Shown one piece after another: positions 1 to 8,823 of a DNA stretch of 64,000 bases; the first letter of the stretch is position 1; every line of letters starts with the position of its first letter. The DNA comes from JAAYVZ01 sp035384965. Its GTDB lineage: Bacteria; Acidobacteriota; Thermoanaerobaculia; Thermoanaerobaculales; Thermoanaerobaculaceae. Location: NCBI GenBank assembly GCA_035384965.1, contig DAOOJE010000013.1:37329-101328 (forward strand), given 5' to 3'. The notes under the pieces were generated by a model that was not told the DNA's origin, did no database searches, and worked only from the letters and a program-made list of their open reading frames with translations. Position numbers and translations under genes: made by a program.

Positions 1-2169
1 CAGGTTCCGGCCGTCGCCCGGGAGGTCGCCGCCCTCCACCCGCACCACTTCCAGACGGGCCGGGTCGTAGGCGAAATGCAGCGGCGAGGCGACGCCTTCC
101 GCGCCCGCATCGAGGACGACCGTGAGCACCCCTTCCGAGCCGACCACGACCGGCAAACGCGACGGGTAGAAGGCGAGGCGGGACAGGGCGATCTCCGCCG
201 CCTGCAGCGTCAGGGTCGACGCTTCCGGCCGTTCCTGCCGCTCCTCGTCCTCGGATTTCCCTTCCTTCGGGACCGGGTGGATCCCCCCTCTTGCCGGCCC
301 CTGTCGCTCGGGCGGCGGGAAGGCGAGCCGCGGCCGCCGCTCCCCCCGCTCGCCCTCGTCCACCTTTTCCTGCATGCCTGGATCGTCCATCGGCTCCGGC
401 GCTGGCCCGGCTTCGCCGAACGGCCCGCCCTCGACCGCCGAGCGGATGCGTGGCGAGTTGCCGAAGACGGTGATGCGGTTCTCGGTGCCCACCCATACCG
501 GGGCGAGGTCCTCCTCGGTGATGTTGGGGTTGCGGATGATGTGCGGCGTGATGGTCAGCACCAGCTCGGTCTGGGTGAGGTCGGCCGTGTTGCCCCGGAA
601 CAGCGGCCCCACGATCGGGAGATCAGCCAGAAACGGCAGGCCCGAGCGCGAGGTCCCCTTGCGATACTTGAGCAGCCCGGCCAGCATCGAGGTCTCGCCG
701 TCCTTGAGGCGGATCACCGAGTCGATGCTTCGGGTGCCGATCTTGGGCTGCATGTTGCCGCCGCCGACGTCGACCTTGTCGCCGAGTTCGGAAACCTCCA
801 CCTTGAGCTTCATCGTGACCTCGTTGTTGTGGTGCACGCGCGGCTCGAGGTCGATCTTGATGCCCACGTCCTGGTACTGGAAGGCGGTGATGGGAACGAT
901 GTTGCCGCCCTGCGTCTGGGTCGTGTTGAACGTCGTGGTGGGGATCGGCACCCGGTCGCCGATCACCAGGTTGCCCTTCTCGCCTTCGGTGATGCGGAGC
1001 TGGGGCTGGGCCAGCGTCTCGGCCTCGCCCGAGGACTTGACGAGCTGGAGCGTCACCGACGGCATGGTGATCCCCCACATGCTGCGGGTGATGTCGCCGA
1101 GCTTGTCGAGCGGGATGCGGAAGTTGGTGGCGCTGCCCGACAGCTGCGTGGGGTCGAAGGAAATCGGGTAGCCGTCGGGAGTCGGTGCGGCGATCGCCAC
1201 TCCGAGCTTGCGGGCGGCGTTGGAGTCGAGCTGGATCAGCTCCACGTCCACCAGCACTTCGGCCTTGGCCTTGTCGTTGGCGTTGATGAGGCGTTCGGCG
1301 ATCGCCACCTTGTCGGCGGTGTCCCGGATGACGATGGAGTTGAGCCGCTCGTTGACCGCGATGCGCCGGGCGTCGATGAGCGCCCGCAGCATATTGTTGA
1401 CGTCCTTGACGTCGGCGTTGGAGAGAAAGAACGTCTTGACCACGAGGTCCTCGTAGTCGCGGCGGTTCTGCGGCGTGTCCTCGACGATGAGCACCGACCT
1501 GTCGTCGATCACCTTGTAAAAGTGCGTCGCGGCCTGCATCACGGTCTCGAGCGCCTGGCGCGCCGTGACGTCCTTGAGCTCGATGGTGATCTTGTTGTCC
1601 TTAAGCTTGCTGTCGAACAGGATGTTGATGCCGAACGCCTGGCCGATGGCCTTGTAGATGTCCCTGACGTTGGTCTGGTTGGGGAACGAGAGGCTGATCG
1701 GTTCGTCGGAGGCGGGGTTGAGGATCGGCGGCTTGACCTTCATCTCGGCTGCCGCTTTCTTCATCTGCTCGAGCTTCGAAGCGCCGCCCTCCTGGGCGAG
1801 GATCGCGAGATCCTTCCTGGCCTTGCCGAGCTCCACCTCGGCGTACTGGTGGGTGGGGTCGAGCTGGACCGCGAGCTGCAGCTCCGTGACCGCTCGCTGC
1901 AGGTCGCCAGCATCTCGGAACGCGAGCCCCTTGCGGAAGTGCGCTTCGCCGGCCCTCTGGCGCGCCCGCTGGAGCGACATCTTCAGGCGCAGGTCCTCGG
2001 GCTTCTTGGCCAGAGCCTCCAGGTAGTGGTACACCGCCGCGTCCCAGTTCTCGACCCGCGCCGCTTCCTCGGCTCGGCGCGTCGTCGAGTAGGTTCCGCA
2101 CGCCGCCACCGCCACCGCCGCGGCCAGCAGAACGGCCGTCTTGCTTCGATGCGTCTTGCTCACACTCAC
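1..2169 (-). CDS. Secretin (GspD/PilQ family), lipoprotein with TPR-like N-terminus and cohesin-like C-terminus; C-terminus cut by window edge
   Basis: Outer-membrane secretin ring, the exit channel of a type II secretion or type IV pilus machine. It starts with GTG at 2169, overlapping the upstream PilP-like stop as GTGA. The N-terminus has a hydrophobic segment ending in VAAC, a probable lipobox, followed by about 100 residues of TPR-like helices. Next come a secretin N0/TonB-short domain (PISLSFPNQTNVRDIYKAIG), NolW-like repeats and the secretin core (motifs VPIPTTTF and LPFLADLPIVGPLF). After a charged Pro/Glu-rich linker, the last visible ~80 residues look like the start of a cohesin fold (FAYDPARLEVVRVEGGDLPG). 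The gene runs off the left edge, so its C-terminus is unknown. It is the last visible gene of the sigma factor-gspF-gspE-pilMNOP operon. Family call is firm; the cohesin call is from pattern only. Confidence 0.9.
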   Translation of the reverse strand, partial: MSVSKTHRSKTAVLLAAAVAVAACGTYSTTRRAEEAARVENWDAAVYHYLEALAKKPEDLRLKMSLQRARQRAGEAHFRKGLAFRDAGDLQRAVTELQLAVQLDPTHQYAEVELGKARKDLAILAQEGGASKLEQMKKAAAEMKVKPPILNPASDEPISLSFPNQTNVRDIYKAIGQAFGINILFDSKLKDNKITIELKDVTARQALETVMQAATHFYKVIDDRSVLIVEDTPQNRRDYEDLVVKTFFLSNADVKDVNNMLRALIDARRIAVNERLNSIVIRDTADKVAIAERLINANDKAKAEVLVDVELIQLDSNAARKLGVAIAAPTPDGYPISFDPTQLSGSATNFRIPLDKLGDITRSMWGITMPSVTLQLVKSSGEAETLAQPQLRITEGEKGNLVIGDRVPIPTTTFNTTQTQGGNIVPITAFQYQDVGIKIDLEPRVHHNNEVTMKLKVEVSELGDKVDVGGGNMQPKIGTRSIDSVIRLKDGETSMLAGLLKYRKGTSRSGLPFLADLPIVGPLFRGNTADLTQTELVLTITPHIIRNPNITEEDLAPVWVGTENRITVFGNSPRIRSAVEGGPFGEAGPAPEPMDDPGMQEKVDEGERGERRPRLAFPPPERQGPARGGIHPVPKEGKSEDEERQERPEASTLTLQAAEIALSRLAFYPSRLPVVVGSEGVLTVVLDAGAEGVASPLHFAYDPARLEVVRVEGGDLPGDGRNL

Positions 2170-2714
2170 CTCGCCAGTGGTACCTCGGTGTTGACCGTAT
2201 CCGCGAACCCCACGTACCCGACCGTCACGCCGGTCGCCTTGACCTCGCGGATGATGAACTTGTTCTTCAGCGTGTCGCCCCGTGCCGCGGCCACGATCTC
2301 CTCGCCGTCGCGAAAGACGGCCACCGGCAGGCGGCTCGGGCCGAGCCAGCCGATGTACGTCAGCGTGAACGCCGGCGGCGGCGGCGGGCCCGGCGTGGGA
2401 GTGGGCCGCGGCACGACTGGCACCGGCGGGCGTGTCGGCAGGGGCGTGGGGGTCGGCCGACGGTCCGGAGTCGGCGTGGGAGGCGGACCGTACGTGAACA
2501 GGTTTCTCACGGTCCCGGGGGTCGGCAGCTCCCGACCGCCGAGCCGGCTCCACCCCAGGTCCGGGACGGTGTAGCTCTTCACCGGGGGCAACGCTCCCCC
2601 GGAACCCGCACCGCCGAGCAGCGTCGGGCGCCAGCGCGTGAGGCCGAAGACCGCCGCCGCTGCCAGCAGCACGAGCAGCAGAGCGAGCCGGCGCGGATCA
2701 GTCTTCGCTGCCAC
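2166..2714 (-). CDS. PilP/GspC-like inner-membrane protein with Pro-Thr linker
   Basis: 182 residues. One N-terminal membrane segment (residues ~9-26), a long proline-rich spacer with PTPTP repeats (residues ~75-112), and a C-terminal beta domain of the PilP/GspC HR type (LTYIGWLGPSRLPVAVFRDG). It probably links the PilMNO inner-membrane platform to the secretin encoded by the next gene. The GTG start at 2714 lies inside the pilO 3' end (17-base overlap) and is preceded by a strong GGGAGG ribosome-binding site about six bases upstream. Its stop overlaps the secretin start. Position between pilO and the secretin is the classic pilMNOPQ order, which supports the call despite low sequence conservation. 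Confidence 0.75.
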   Translation of the reverse strand: MAAKTDPRRLALLLVLLAAAAVFGLTRWRPTLLGGAGSGGALPPVKSYTVPDLGWSRLGGRELPTPGTVRNLFTYGPPPTPTPDRRPTPTPLPTRPPVPVVPRPTPTPGPPPPPAFTLTYIGWLGPSRLPVAVFRDGEEIVAAARGDTLKNKFIIREVKATGVTVGYVGFADTVNTEVPLAR

Positions 2715-3315
2715 CCTTCACCTCCCTCGCGCCCAGCTCCCGCACCAGCGCCTCGTCCACCTCCGAGAAATACGTCCCCATCGTCAACCTCACCGACACG
2801 TCCAGGCTCGCCGCCGACTGGTCGCCCTCGAGCCCGAGCCCCTCGAGGACGATGAACTGGGGCGAACTCTCGAGCAGGAAGACACAGCGCCGGATCTGCT
2901 CGTACGAGCCCTTCACGCTGTACGAGGCGGTGAAGTACACGAGGCCGGACTTTTCCTCCCGCTTGTAGGCGTAGCCGATGCTCTCCACGCCGAGCCCGGC
3001 TTCCTGGGCCAGGCGGAGGACCTCCTGCAGGAACGGGATGAGCCGTTCCTTCATGCCTGCGAGCTGATCCCGCCGCAGCACGCGCAGGTTCTCGCGCAGC
3101 TCGCCGAGCCTGGCGCGCGTGTCCTCGAGCCGGCGCGCGCTCTCCTCCAGGCGCGCGACCTCCGACTGCAACTGCTCGGCCTGCGCCGCCAACGCCGAGC
3201 CTCGCTCCAGCACCGCCGATCGGAACCCGAACACCCACGCCAGGTTGGCGGCCAGGAGCAGGGCCGGGATCGTCCACGCCCACCAGTGACGCCACCACGC
3301 CCCGGGCCTGCTCAT
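2698..3315 (-). CDS. pilO: PilO-like pilus/secretion assembly protein
   Basis: 205 residues with one N-terminal transmembrane helix (around WTIPALLLAANLAWVFGF), a coiled coil of about 60 residues rich in Glu, Arg and Leu, then a ferredoxin-like periplasmic domain (IPFLQEVLRLAQEAGLGVES; VKGSYEQIRRCVFLLESSP). PilO pairs with PilN in the inner membrane and transmits force between the cytoplasmic motor and the secretin. The start is ATG at 3315, overlapping the pilN stop as ATGA. An open frame continues upstream but is antisense-like sequence within pilN, so the overlap start is preferred. Confidence 0.85.
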   Translation of the reverse strand: MSRPGAWWRHWWAWTIPALLLAANLAWVFGFRSAVLERGSALAAQAEQLQSEVARLEESARRLEDTRARLGELRENLRVLRRDQLAGMKERLIPFLQEVLRLAQEAGLGVESIGYAYKREEKSGLVYFTASYSVKGSYEQIRRCVFLLESSPQFIVLEGLGLEGDQSAASLDVSVRLTMGTYFSEVDEALVRELGAREVKGGSED

Positions 3316-3884
3316 GGCCGACCTCCGGGCCAGTACGTGACCGACAGGCTCACCTGGTATCCCTGGCCGCCCGAGGACGCCGGCGAGTCCTCGCTGGCGG
3401 GCACGGGGTCCGAGAACGAGGGGTCGGCGAACAGCGCCGCCAGCAACCCCAGCCAGGCCTCGCGCGAAACCGCCACGCCGCGCAGCGTCAGGCGCAGCGA
3501 CCCCTCCTTCTGGGCTGCCGGTGTGACGCTCACGAGCCGTACGTTCCACGGCACCACCCGCTCGAGGTCGGCCAGCATCTGGCTCCACGAGAGCTGCCGG
3601 CGCGCCACCACCTCCTGGAACGCCGCCGTCTCCGCCTGTAGCTTGCGCCACCCGACGGCCCCCAGCTCGCGGTCCGCCGCGGCGACTTCCCTCGCGAGGC
3701 GGTCGCGGCGCGCGCGGAGAGCCCGCACCTGCTCGATCTGGTCCTGCTCGACGCTGCGGGCACCCAGCAGCTCGCTCACCGAGACGACGCTGAGTGCCGC
3801 CGCCACGACCGCCAGGGCGGCGCCCAGCGTCCACACCGGCCGGCTGTTCTCGAAGCGGTCACGGGCCAGGTTGGGCCGCTGCAT
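3312..3884 (-). CDS. pilN: PilN-like pilus/secretion assembly protein
   Basis: 190 residues from ATG 3884, which shares one base with the pilM stop (TGATG). There is a short cytoplasmic tail (MQRPNLARDRF), the usual PilM-binding segment, then a membrane helix (TLGAALAVVAAALSVVSVSELL), a coiled coil of about 60 residues and a small C-terminal domain (MLADLERVVPWNVRLVSVTP) typical of PilN/GspL periplasmic regions. Its partners are encoded on either side: PilM upstream, PilO downstream. Confidence 0.85.
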   Translation of the reverse strand: MQRPNLARDRFENSRPVWTLGAALAVVAAALSVVSVSELLGARSVEQDQIEQVRALRARRDRLAREVAAADRELGAVGWRKLQAETAAFQEVVARRQLSWSQMLADLERVVPWNVRLVSVTPAAQKEGSLRLTLRGVAVSREAWLGLLAALFADPSFSDPVPASEDSPASSGGQGYQVSLSVTYWPGGRP

Positions 3885-4798
3885 CACTCCTCCCTGCCGG
3901 AGCCGCACGCCAGCAGCGCCCCCAGCAGCGCCCCCGGCAGCGCGGTTTGGGCCGGCACGCGTTCAGCGCCCACGACCAGCCGGCGCACCGCGAGCTGCGG
4001 ACGGTCCGCCACCGCGGCCTCGACCTCGGCGGCCATCTCGCCGTCGAACGCCACGACCCACATTTCCACGCCGCGGCTCGAGCCTCCGTCTCCCTGCAGC
4101 AAGGTCAGCGAGTGCTCCACCTCGCGGGCCACGAAGCCGGCGGCGAGCGCCGCGTCGGCCGGCAGCGCCTTCTGGCGCAGCAGCGTGACCGCGCCGTTCT
4201 CCACCCCGGCGAACCCCAGCGAGCGCGGCTCCGCGACCACCACGAGGTACGGCCCGCCAGCAGGGGGCGCCAGGTTGGCGACGGCCAGCGCCGTGCTCTC
4301 GATGCGGCCCACCCGCACCCCGGCCGCGGCCAGCGTCTCCTCGATCACGGCCAGCGGCCGGTCGAGCGCCAGGACCACCAGCACGTGCCCTTCGGTGCGC
4401 ATCGGCAGGTAATCCAGCCGCACCTCCTCCGGCCGGCACGGCAGCAGCTTCTTGAGCCGCCAGCGGATCACGTCCTCGGCTTCCTGTCGCCGGCGCGGCA
4501 GCCCGCCCACGTCGATCTGCACGCTCCTCGTCCAGGCCGTGGGAAGCAGCACCGTGCCGCGCGGCGGGAGCTTGCCGGCGGCCTGTGCGAGGCGGCCGAG
4601 GGCGGCGGCCAGCAGGGCACGGTCGACCTGCAGCAGCCCCACCGGTCCTTGCCGGAAGCACTCGGGGTCGACTGGCACGGCTTCGGCGCGCACGAGAGCG
4701 TCCCGCCGGCGCGACAGCAGCGCCAGCGTGATCTGGTCGTCCGCCAGGGCCAGGACGGCGGGCGGGAGCGGGGTGGTGAGGAACCGTGGGAGTCTCAT
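3884..4798 (-). CDS. pilM: PilM-like actin-fold cytoplasmic protein
   Basis: 304 residues. The actin/FtsA-like fold is divergent: a VLALADDQITLALLSR opening strand pair, WRLKKLLPCRPEEVRLDYLP typical of PilM (helix preceding the second subdomain), and IESTALAVANL in the second half. PilM forms the cytoplasmic ring that joins the assembly ATPase to PilN. The ATG at 4798 overlaps the gspE stop by four bases. An in-frame open stretch further upstream lies inside gspE and was ignored. The C-terminus is Gly/Ala-rich and less conserved. Confidence 0.8.
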   Translation of the reverse strand: MRLPRFLTTPLPPAVLALADDQITLALLSRRRDALVRAEAVPVDPECFRQGPVGLLQVDRALLAAALGRLAQAAGKLPPRGTVLLPTAWTRSVQIDVGGLPRRRQEAEDVIRWRLKKLLPCRPEEVRLDYLPMRTEGHVLVVLALDRPLAVIEETLAAAGVRVGRIESTALAVANLAPPAGGPYLVVVAEPRSLGFAGVENGAVTLLRQKALPADAALAAGFVAREVEHSLTLLQGDGGSSRGVEMWVVAFDGEMAAEVEAAVADRPQLAVRRLVVGAERVPAQTALPGALLGALLACGSGREE

Positions 4799-6429
4799 TC
4801 GACGAACGTCACCTTGTTGACTTCCTTGAGGGTGGTCACGCCGGCAAAGACCTTCTCCAGCGCCGACTCGCGGAGGAACTTCATGCCCTCGGCCTTGGCC
4901 TCGCGCTTGATTTCCGCGGCGGGGCGCTTGTCCAGGATGAGGACGCGGATGTTGTCGGACAGGTCCATGAGCTCGGAGATCGCGCACCGGCCCAGGAAGC
5001 CGGTGCCGTTGCACTCGATGCAGCCGGCGCCCTCGAAGAAGGTGACCCCCACGACTTGGTCGCGGGTGAGCCCCGACTCGTCGAGGAGCTGGTCGGAGAC
5101 CTTCGCCTCGCGCCGGCAGTGGGGGCAGATGCGGCGCACCAGCCGCTGCGCGAGCACGCAGTTGAGGGCCGAGACGAAGTTGTAGAGGTCCACGTTCATG
5201 TTGAGGAACCGCCCGAGCACGTCGACCACGTTGTTGGCGTGCACGGTGGTGAACACGAGGTGGCCGGTGAGCGCCGACTGCACCGCGATTTGCGCCGTCT
5301 CCTCGTCGCGGATCTCGCCGACCATGATCTTGTCGGGGTCGTGCCGCAAGATCGACCGCAGGCCGCGCGCGAACGTGAGGCCCTTCTTTTCGTTGACCGG
5401 GATCTGGGTGATGCCCGGGAGCTGGTACTCCACGGGGTCCTCGATCGTGACGATCTTGTCCTCGACGCTCACGATCTCTGACAGGCAGGCGTACAGGGTG
5501 GTGGTCTTCCCGGACCCGGTCGGCCCGGTCACGAGCACCATACCGTACGGCTCGCGGATGAACTTGCGCAGCTTGCGCTTGGTGTCCTCGTCGAACCCCA
5601 GCACGTCCAGGTTGAGAGTGCGGAACTCCTTGTTGGCCGATTCCTTGTCCAGAATGCGGATGACCACGTCCTCGCCGTGGGTGGTGGGCATCACTGAGAC
5701 CCGGAAGTCGATGGTCCGCCCCTTCATGCGCAGCTTGAAGCGGCCGTCCTGAGGGATGCGCTTTTCGGCGATGTCGAGTTCCGACATGACCTTGACGCGC
5801 GAGATGATGGTCGCGTGGTAGCGCTTGTCGATCGGCTCCATGGCCTGGTACAGCACGCCGTCGATGCGGTACTTGACGATCACCTCGGTGTCGCGCGTCT
5901 CGATGTGGATGTCGGAGGCGCGCCGCTGGATGGCGTTGAAGACGATGGTGTCGACCAGCTTGATGACCGGCGAGGTGTCGGCGGTGATCGACTCGATGGA
6001 CAGCGCCTCCTCGCCGTTCTCGCGTTCCTGCACGAGCTGGATGCGGAAGTCCTCCGTCGCCTCGTCGAGCACCCTCTGCGTCGAGTCCGACTTCTCGAGA
6101 ATCTCCGAGATGCGGGCCGGCGGCCCGACCCGCACCTCGATCGGGGCGCCGATGGCGAGTTCCAGCTCGTCGAGGGCGGCGAGGTCCGAGGGGTCGGCCA
6201 TCACCACCACGACCACGTCCCCGCGGCGCTCGAGCGGAACGAACTGGTAACGTAGCATCAGCTCCACCGGGATCTGGCGGAAGAGCTCGGGCTCGCCCCG
6301 AAAATCGGAGAGGTCGTGGAACGGCAGGCGCAGCCGCTCGGCCAGCGCCAGCGCCCCCTGTCGCTCCTCCTCGCCGCGGCCTCCACCTCTGAGGTAACGC
6401 TGGGCAAAGGTGTTGAGGTCTTCCGCCAT
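4795..6429 (-). CDS. gspE: Type II secretion / type IV pilus assembly ATPase (GspE/PilB family)
   Basis: 544 residues. An N-terminal MshEN-like domain (residues ~30-115, LPFHDLSDF to AIGAPIEVRVG) is followed by the GspE core: Walker A GPTGSGKTTTLYACL, Asp box TIEDPVEYQLPG, Walker B ILRHDPDKIMVGEIRDEETA and His box TGHLVFTTVHANN. A tetracysteine zinc site is visible (CPHC and CIEC). This hexameric ATPase powers pseudopilus or pilus extension with the GspF protein encoded just upstream. ATG at 6429 is preceded by GAGGAG. It is distinct from the pilB gene at 14539. Confidence 0.93.
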   Translation of the reverse strand: MAEDLNTFAQRYLRGGGRGEEERQGALALAERLRLPFHDLSDFRGEPELFRQIPVELMLRYQFVPLERRGDVVVVVMADPSDLAALDELELAIGAPIEVRVGPPARISEILEKSDSTQRVLDEATEDFRIQLVQERENGEEALSIESITADTSPVIKLVDTIVFNAIQRRASDIHIETRDTEVIVKYRIDGVLYQAMEPIDKRYHATIISRVKVMSELDIAEKRIPQDGRFKLRMKGRTIDFRVSVMPTTHGEDVVIRILDKESANKEFRTLNLDVLGFDEDTKRKLRKFIREPYGMVLVTGPTGSGKTTTLYACLSEIVSVEDKIVTIEDPVEYQLPGITQIPVNEKKGLTFARGLRSILRHDPDKIMVGEIRDEETAQIAVQSALTGHLVFTTVHANNVVDVLGRFLNMNVDLYNFVSALNCVLAQRLVRRICPHCRREAKVSDQLLDESGLTRDQVVGVTFFEGAGCIECNGTGFLGRCAISELMDLSDNIRVLILDKRPAAEIKREAKAEGMKFLRESALEKVFAGVTTLKEVNKVTFVE

Positions 6430-6436
6430 GATCTCC

Positions 6437-7645
6437 TCACTGCGAGCGCTGCAGCATCGTGAACATCGGGTAGTACACCGAGAGCAGGAGCGCCGACACC
6501 ACGCCGCCCATGACCACGAGCACCGCCGGCTCGATCAGGCTCACGACGCGGGCGAGCTTGACCTCGATCGTCTCGTCGTAGAACTGTGAGACGTTGGCCA
6601 GCATCTCCTCCAGCGCGCCGGTGGCCTCACCGACCTGGACCATGGCCACGGTCAGTTCGGGGAACAGACCCGTGGCATCGAGCGAGGACCACAGCGCCTG
6701 CCCTTCCCTCACCCGCCCAGCGACGCGCCCAAGCGGGCCGGCCACAGACCGGTTGGTGACCGTCGAGCTGGCGACCTCGAGTGCCCGCACGAGAGGCGTG
6801 CCGCCCGAAAGCAGGGTGCCGAGCGAGCGCGTGAACTGGGACAGTGCGAACAGGTGCAGGATCGACCCCACGAACGGCAGCCGCAGCTTCAGCCGGTCGA
6901 GGGCGAGCGCCCCGCTGTCGCTGCGCAACCAGCGGCGCACGAACGGGTAGGCGAGGACCGCGGCGCCCGCCATGTAGGGCAGGTTCTCCTCGAAGAACTT
7001 CGCGGTGCTGAGGACGATCAGCGTCGGCAGCGGCAGCTCCGAGGCGAACCCGAGGTAGAAGGTGGCGAATCGCGGGATCACGTAGGTCAAAAGCAAGGCG
7101 ATGAGCCCCAGCGCCAGCAGCACCAGGACCAGCGGATAGGTGAGGGCGGAGGAGACCTTGCGGCGCACCGCCTCGAGCATTTGCGAGTGCTGGGTGTAGC
7201 GGGTCAGCACCGGCACCAGCTCGCCCGACTGCTCGCCGGCCAGCAGGGTCGCGCAGTACAGGCGGGGGAAGAGCCCTCCCTGCGAGGCGAACGACTCGGA
7301 GAGCGCCACCCCCGAGCGCACGTCCTCGAGGACCCGCGTCAGCACTTGGCGGAACACCGGGTTCGTCTGGGCTCGCTGCAGCAGCTCGAGCGACTGCAGG
7401 ACCGGGATGCCGGCCCGCAGTAGCGTGGAGAACTGCTGGTTGAAGACCAGGAATTCGAGCGAGGTGATGCGCTCCCGGCGCCAGATGCGGGCGATCCCGA
7501 ACCGCGAGCGAACCGGTTGCAGCGCAAAGACGTGCAGGCCCTTGCTTTCGAGCTCGCGGCGCAGCGCCTCCGGGTTGGAGGCCCGATGCCGCTGCTGGAG
7601 CACCAGCCCGTCCGCGGTCCCGACACGGGCGATGTACTCGCTCAC
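6437..7645 (-). CDS. gspF: GspF/PilC-family inner-membrane platform protein
   Basis: 402 residues with two GspF repeats (EFLVFNQQFSTLLRAGIPVLQSLELL in the first, LFALSQFTRSLGTLLSGGTPLVRALE in the second, both given only in part) and three membrane helices, including a C-terminal one near LIEPAVLVVMGGVVSALLLS. It is the inner-membrane platform on which the GspE ATPase acts. The GTG start at 7645 overlaps the upstream stop as GTGA. A second, more canonical copy (pilC) lies at 17384, so the genome carries at least two such machines. Confidence 0.92.
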   Translation of the reverse strand: MSEYIARVGTADGLVLQQRHRASNPEALRRELESKGLHVFALQPVRSRFGIARIWRRERITSLEFLVFNQQFSTLLRAGIPVLQSLELLQRAQTNPVFRQVLTRVLEDVRSGVALSESFASQGGLFPRLYCATLLAGEQSGELVPVLTRYTQHSQMLEAVRRKVSSALTYPLVLVLLALGLIALLLTYVIPRFATFYLGFASELPLPTLIVLSTAKFFEENLPYMAGAAVLAYPFVRRWLRSDSGALALDRLKLRLPFVGSILHLFALSQFTRSLGTLLSGGTPLVRALEVASSTVTNRSVAGPLGRVAGRVREGQALWSSLDATGLFPELTVAMVQVGEATGALEEMLANVSQFYDETIEVKLARVVSLIEPAVLVVMGGVVSALLLSVYYPMFTMLQRSQ

Positions 7646-8322
7646 CTGGCGGTCTCCCGATCCGCCCCCAAGATCACCACGAGCGCCTTCTTGGCCTCTT
7701 CCGAACGCGCAGTCACCAGGATGAACATCTGCCCGAGCTGCAGGTTCAGGTTCGAGCGGTGCAGCCGGCGCTGCACGCCGATGCCGTGCTCCTGCCCCTC
7801 GAGGCGCGTGATCTCGCAGGGGGCGAGCTGCACGCGCTGCGGCTCACCCAGGACCGTGCGGAGCGTGAAGCGCAGCGTGTATCCCTGGGCCGCCTTCGAC
7901 TCCACCGACACGCCTTCCCGGGCCTGGACCTCGAAGGCGTCGATCTCCTCGAAACCACTCCACCGGAAAAGGCCGGTCAGCTCGGCGCCGAAGCCCTCCA
8001 GCCTGGCCGCCCGCTGCCCCGGCTGGAGCGGGGCTGTCGACGCCATCAGCAACCGCACCCGCACCCGGTACGCCTGTTGAAAGGTGTCCCACGCGGCGAG
8101 CGCGTCGGCGATCCGCTGCACGACCTCCGGGTGGTCGCGGACCGCGATGGTGTTGCTGCCGGGCTGGAGGAGCACGCTCCCGCTGGGCGAGAGCATCGGT
8201 TCCACCATGGCCGCCGCCTCGCGGGCCGGACGGTGGCGAAGGTGGAACACCCGCTCGTCGAATTCCGCAGCCGCCGCCGACACGACAACCGCCAGCACCA
8301 GGACGGGAAGCACGCGCCGCAC
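7642..8322 (-). CDS. Exported protein with secretin N-domain-like repeat, unknown role
   Basis: 226 residues. An N-terminal signal peptide (VLPVLVLAVVVSAAAA) precedes a segment resembling a secretin N1/NolW module (FHLRHRPAREAAAMVEPMLS then GSVLLQPGSNTIAVRDHPEV and IADALAAWD). The remainder (residues ~85-226) is a beta-rich domain I do not recognise. No secretin core is present, so it cannot form a channel alone; it could be an accessory or pilotin-like periplasmic component. It lies between the anti-sigma gene and gspF, directly abutting the former and overlapping the latter. GTG start at 8322. Confidence 0.7.
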   Translation of the reverse strand: MRRVLPVLVLAVVVSAAAAEFDERVFHLRHRPAREAAAMVEPMLSPSGSVLLQPGSNTIAVRDHPEVVQRIADALAAWDTFQQAYRVRVRLLMASTAPLQPGQRAARLEGFGAELTGLFRWSGFEEIDAFEVQAREGVSVESKAAQGYTLRFTLRTVLGEPQRVQLAPCEITRLEGQEHGIGVQRRLHRSNLNLQLGQMFILVTARSEEAKKALVVILGADRETAR

Positions 8323-8823
8323 TTACAGCTCCAGGCCGGGATCGACCACGAACGCCACCTGCACATCGCCTCCCCCGGGGCTGCTGGCAGTGAGCTGGTA
8401 CAGCCGCACGCCTTCGCCCTCGACCTCGACCAGCGCCGGCTCCGTTGGCTCGAGGCTTTCCGCCACGACCGCCGGAGAGGTGGCGCCTCCGTGCAGGCGC
8501 AGGAAAGTGGCCGTGGAGCCCGCAACCGCCACCGCTGCCGCGGCCGCCACGCCGAGCCACCAGCGCCGCCGCCCTCTCGTCTGCCGCTCGAGCCGGCGCT
8601 GCCGGATGCCGGAGAGCACCTCGCCGACGAACCGCTCGTCCTCGTCCGGCGGCACCGCGGCGAGCGCCAGGCTCACCGCCAGGGCGGGCTCGGTCGCGAC
8701 CAGCGCGGCACGGCAGGTCGAGCACGCGGCGAGATGGTCGCGCACCTTGCTTTCAAGGTCCGGCTCGAGTTCGAGCGCCACGAACCGCTCGCCGAGCGCC
8801 AGCACCTCGCTGCACGCCTTCAT
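8323..8823 (-). CDS. Zinc-finger anti-sigma factor, membrane anchored
   Basis: 166 residues. The N-terminal part carries the zinc anti-sigma signature HLAACSTC (His-x3-Cys-x2-Cys) at about residues 33-40. A membrane helix follows at residues ~88-108 (WWLGVAAAAAVAVAGSTATF) and then a short periplasmic domain of about 55 residues. Such proteins hold a cognate ECF sigma factor inactive until an envelope signal arrives. The start overlaps the sigma factor stop (ATGA), supporting a cognate pair. Its periplasmic domain may sense the state of the secretion system encoded downstream. Confidence 0.85.
   Translation of the reverse strand: MKACSEVLALGERFVALELEPDLESKVRDHLAACSTCRAALVATEPALAVSLALAAVPPDEDERFVGEVLSGIRQRRLERQTRGRRRWWLGVAAAAAVAVAGSTATFLRLHGGATSPAVVAESLEPTEPALVEVEGEGVRLYQLTASSPGGGDVQVAFVVDPGLEL

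Noticed and set aside
76..2574. Very long plus-strand open frame opposite the secretin gene
   Set aside because: Antisense shadow in high-GC DNA; its protein is His/Arg/Asp-rich without domains, while the minus strand gives a clear secretin and pilP-like gene.
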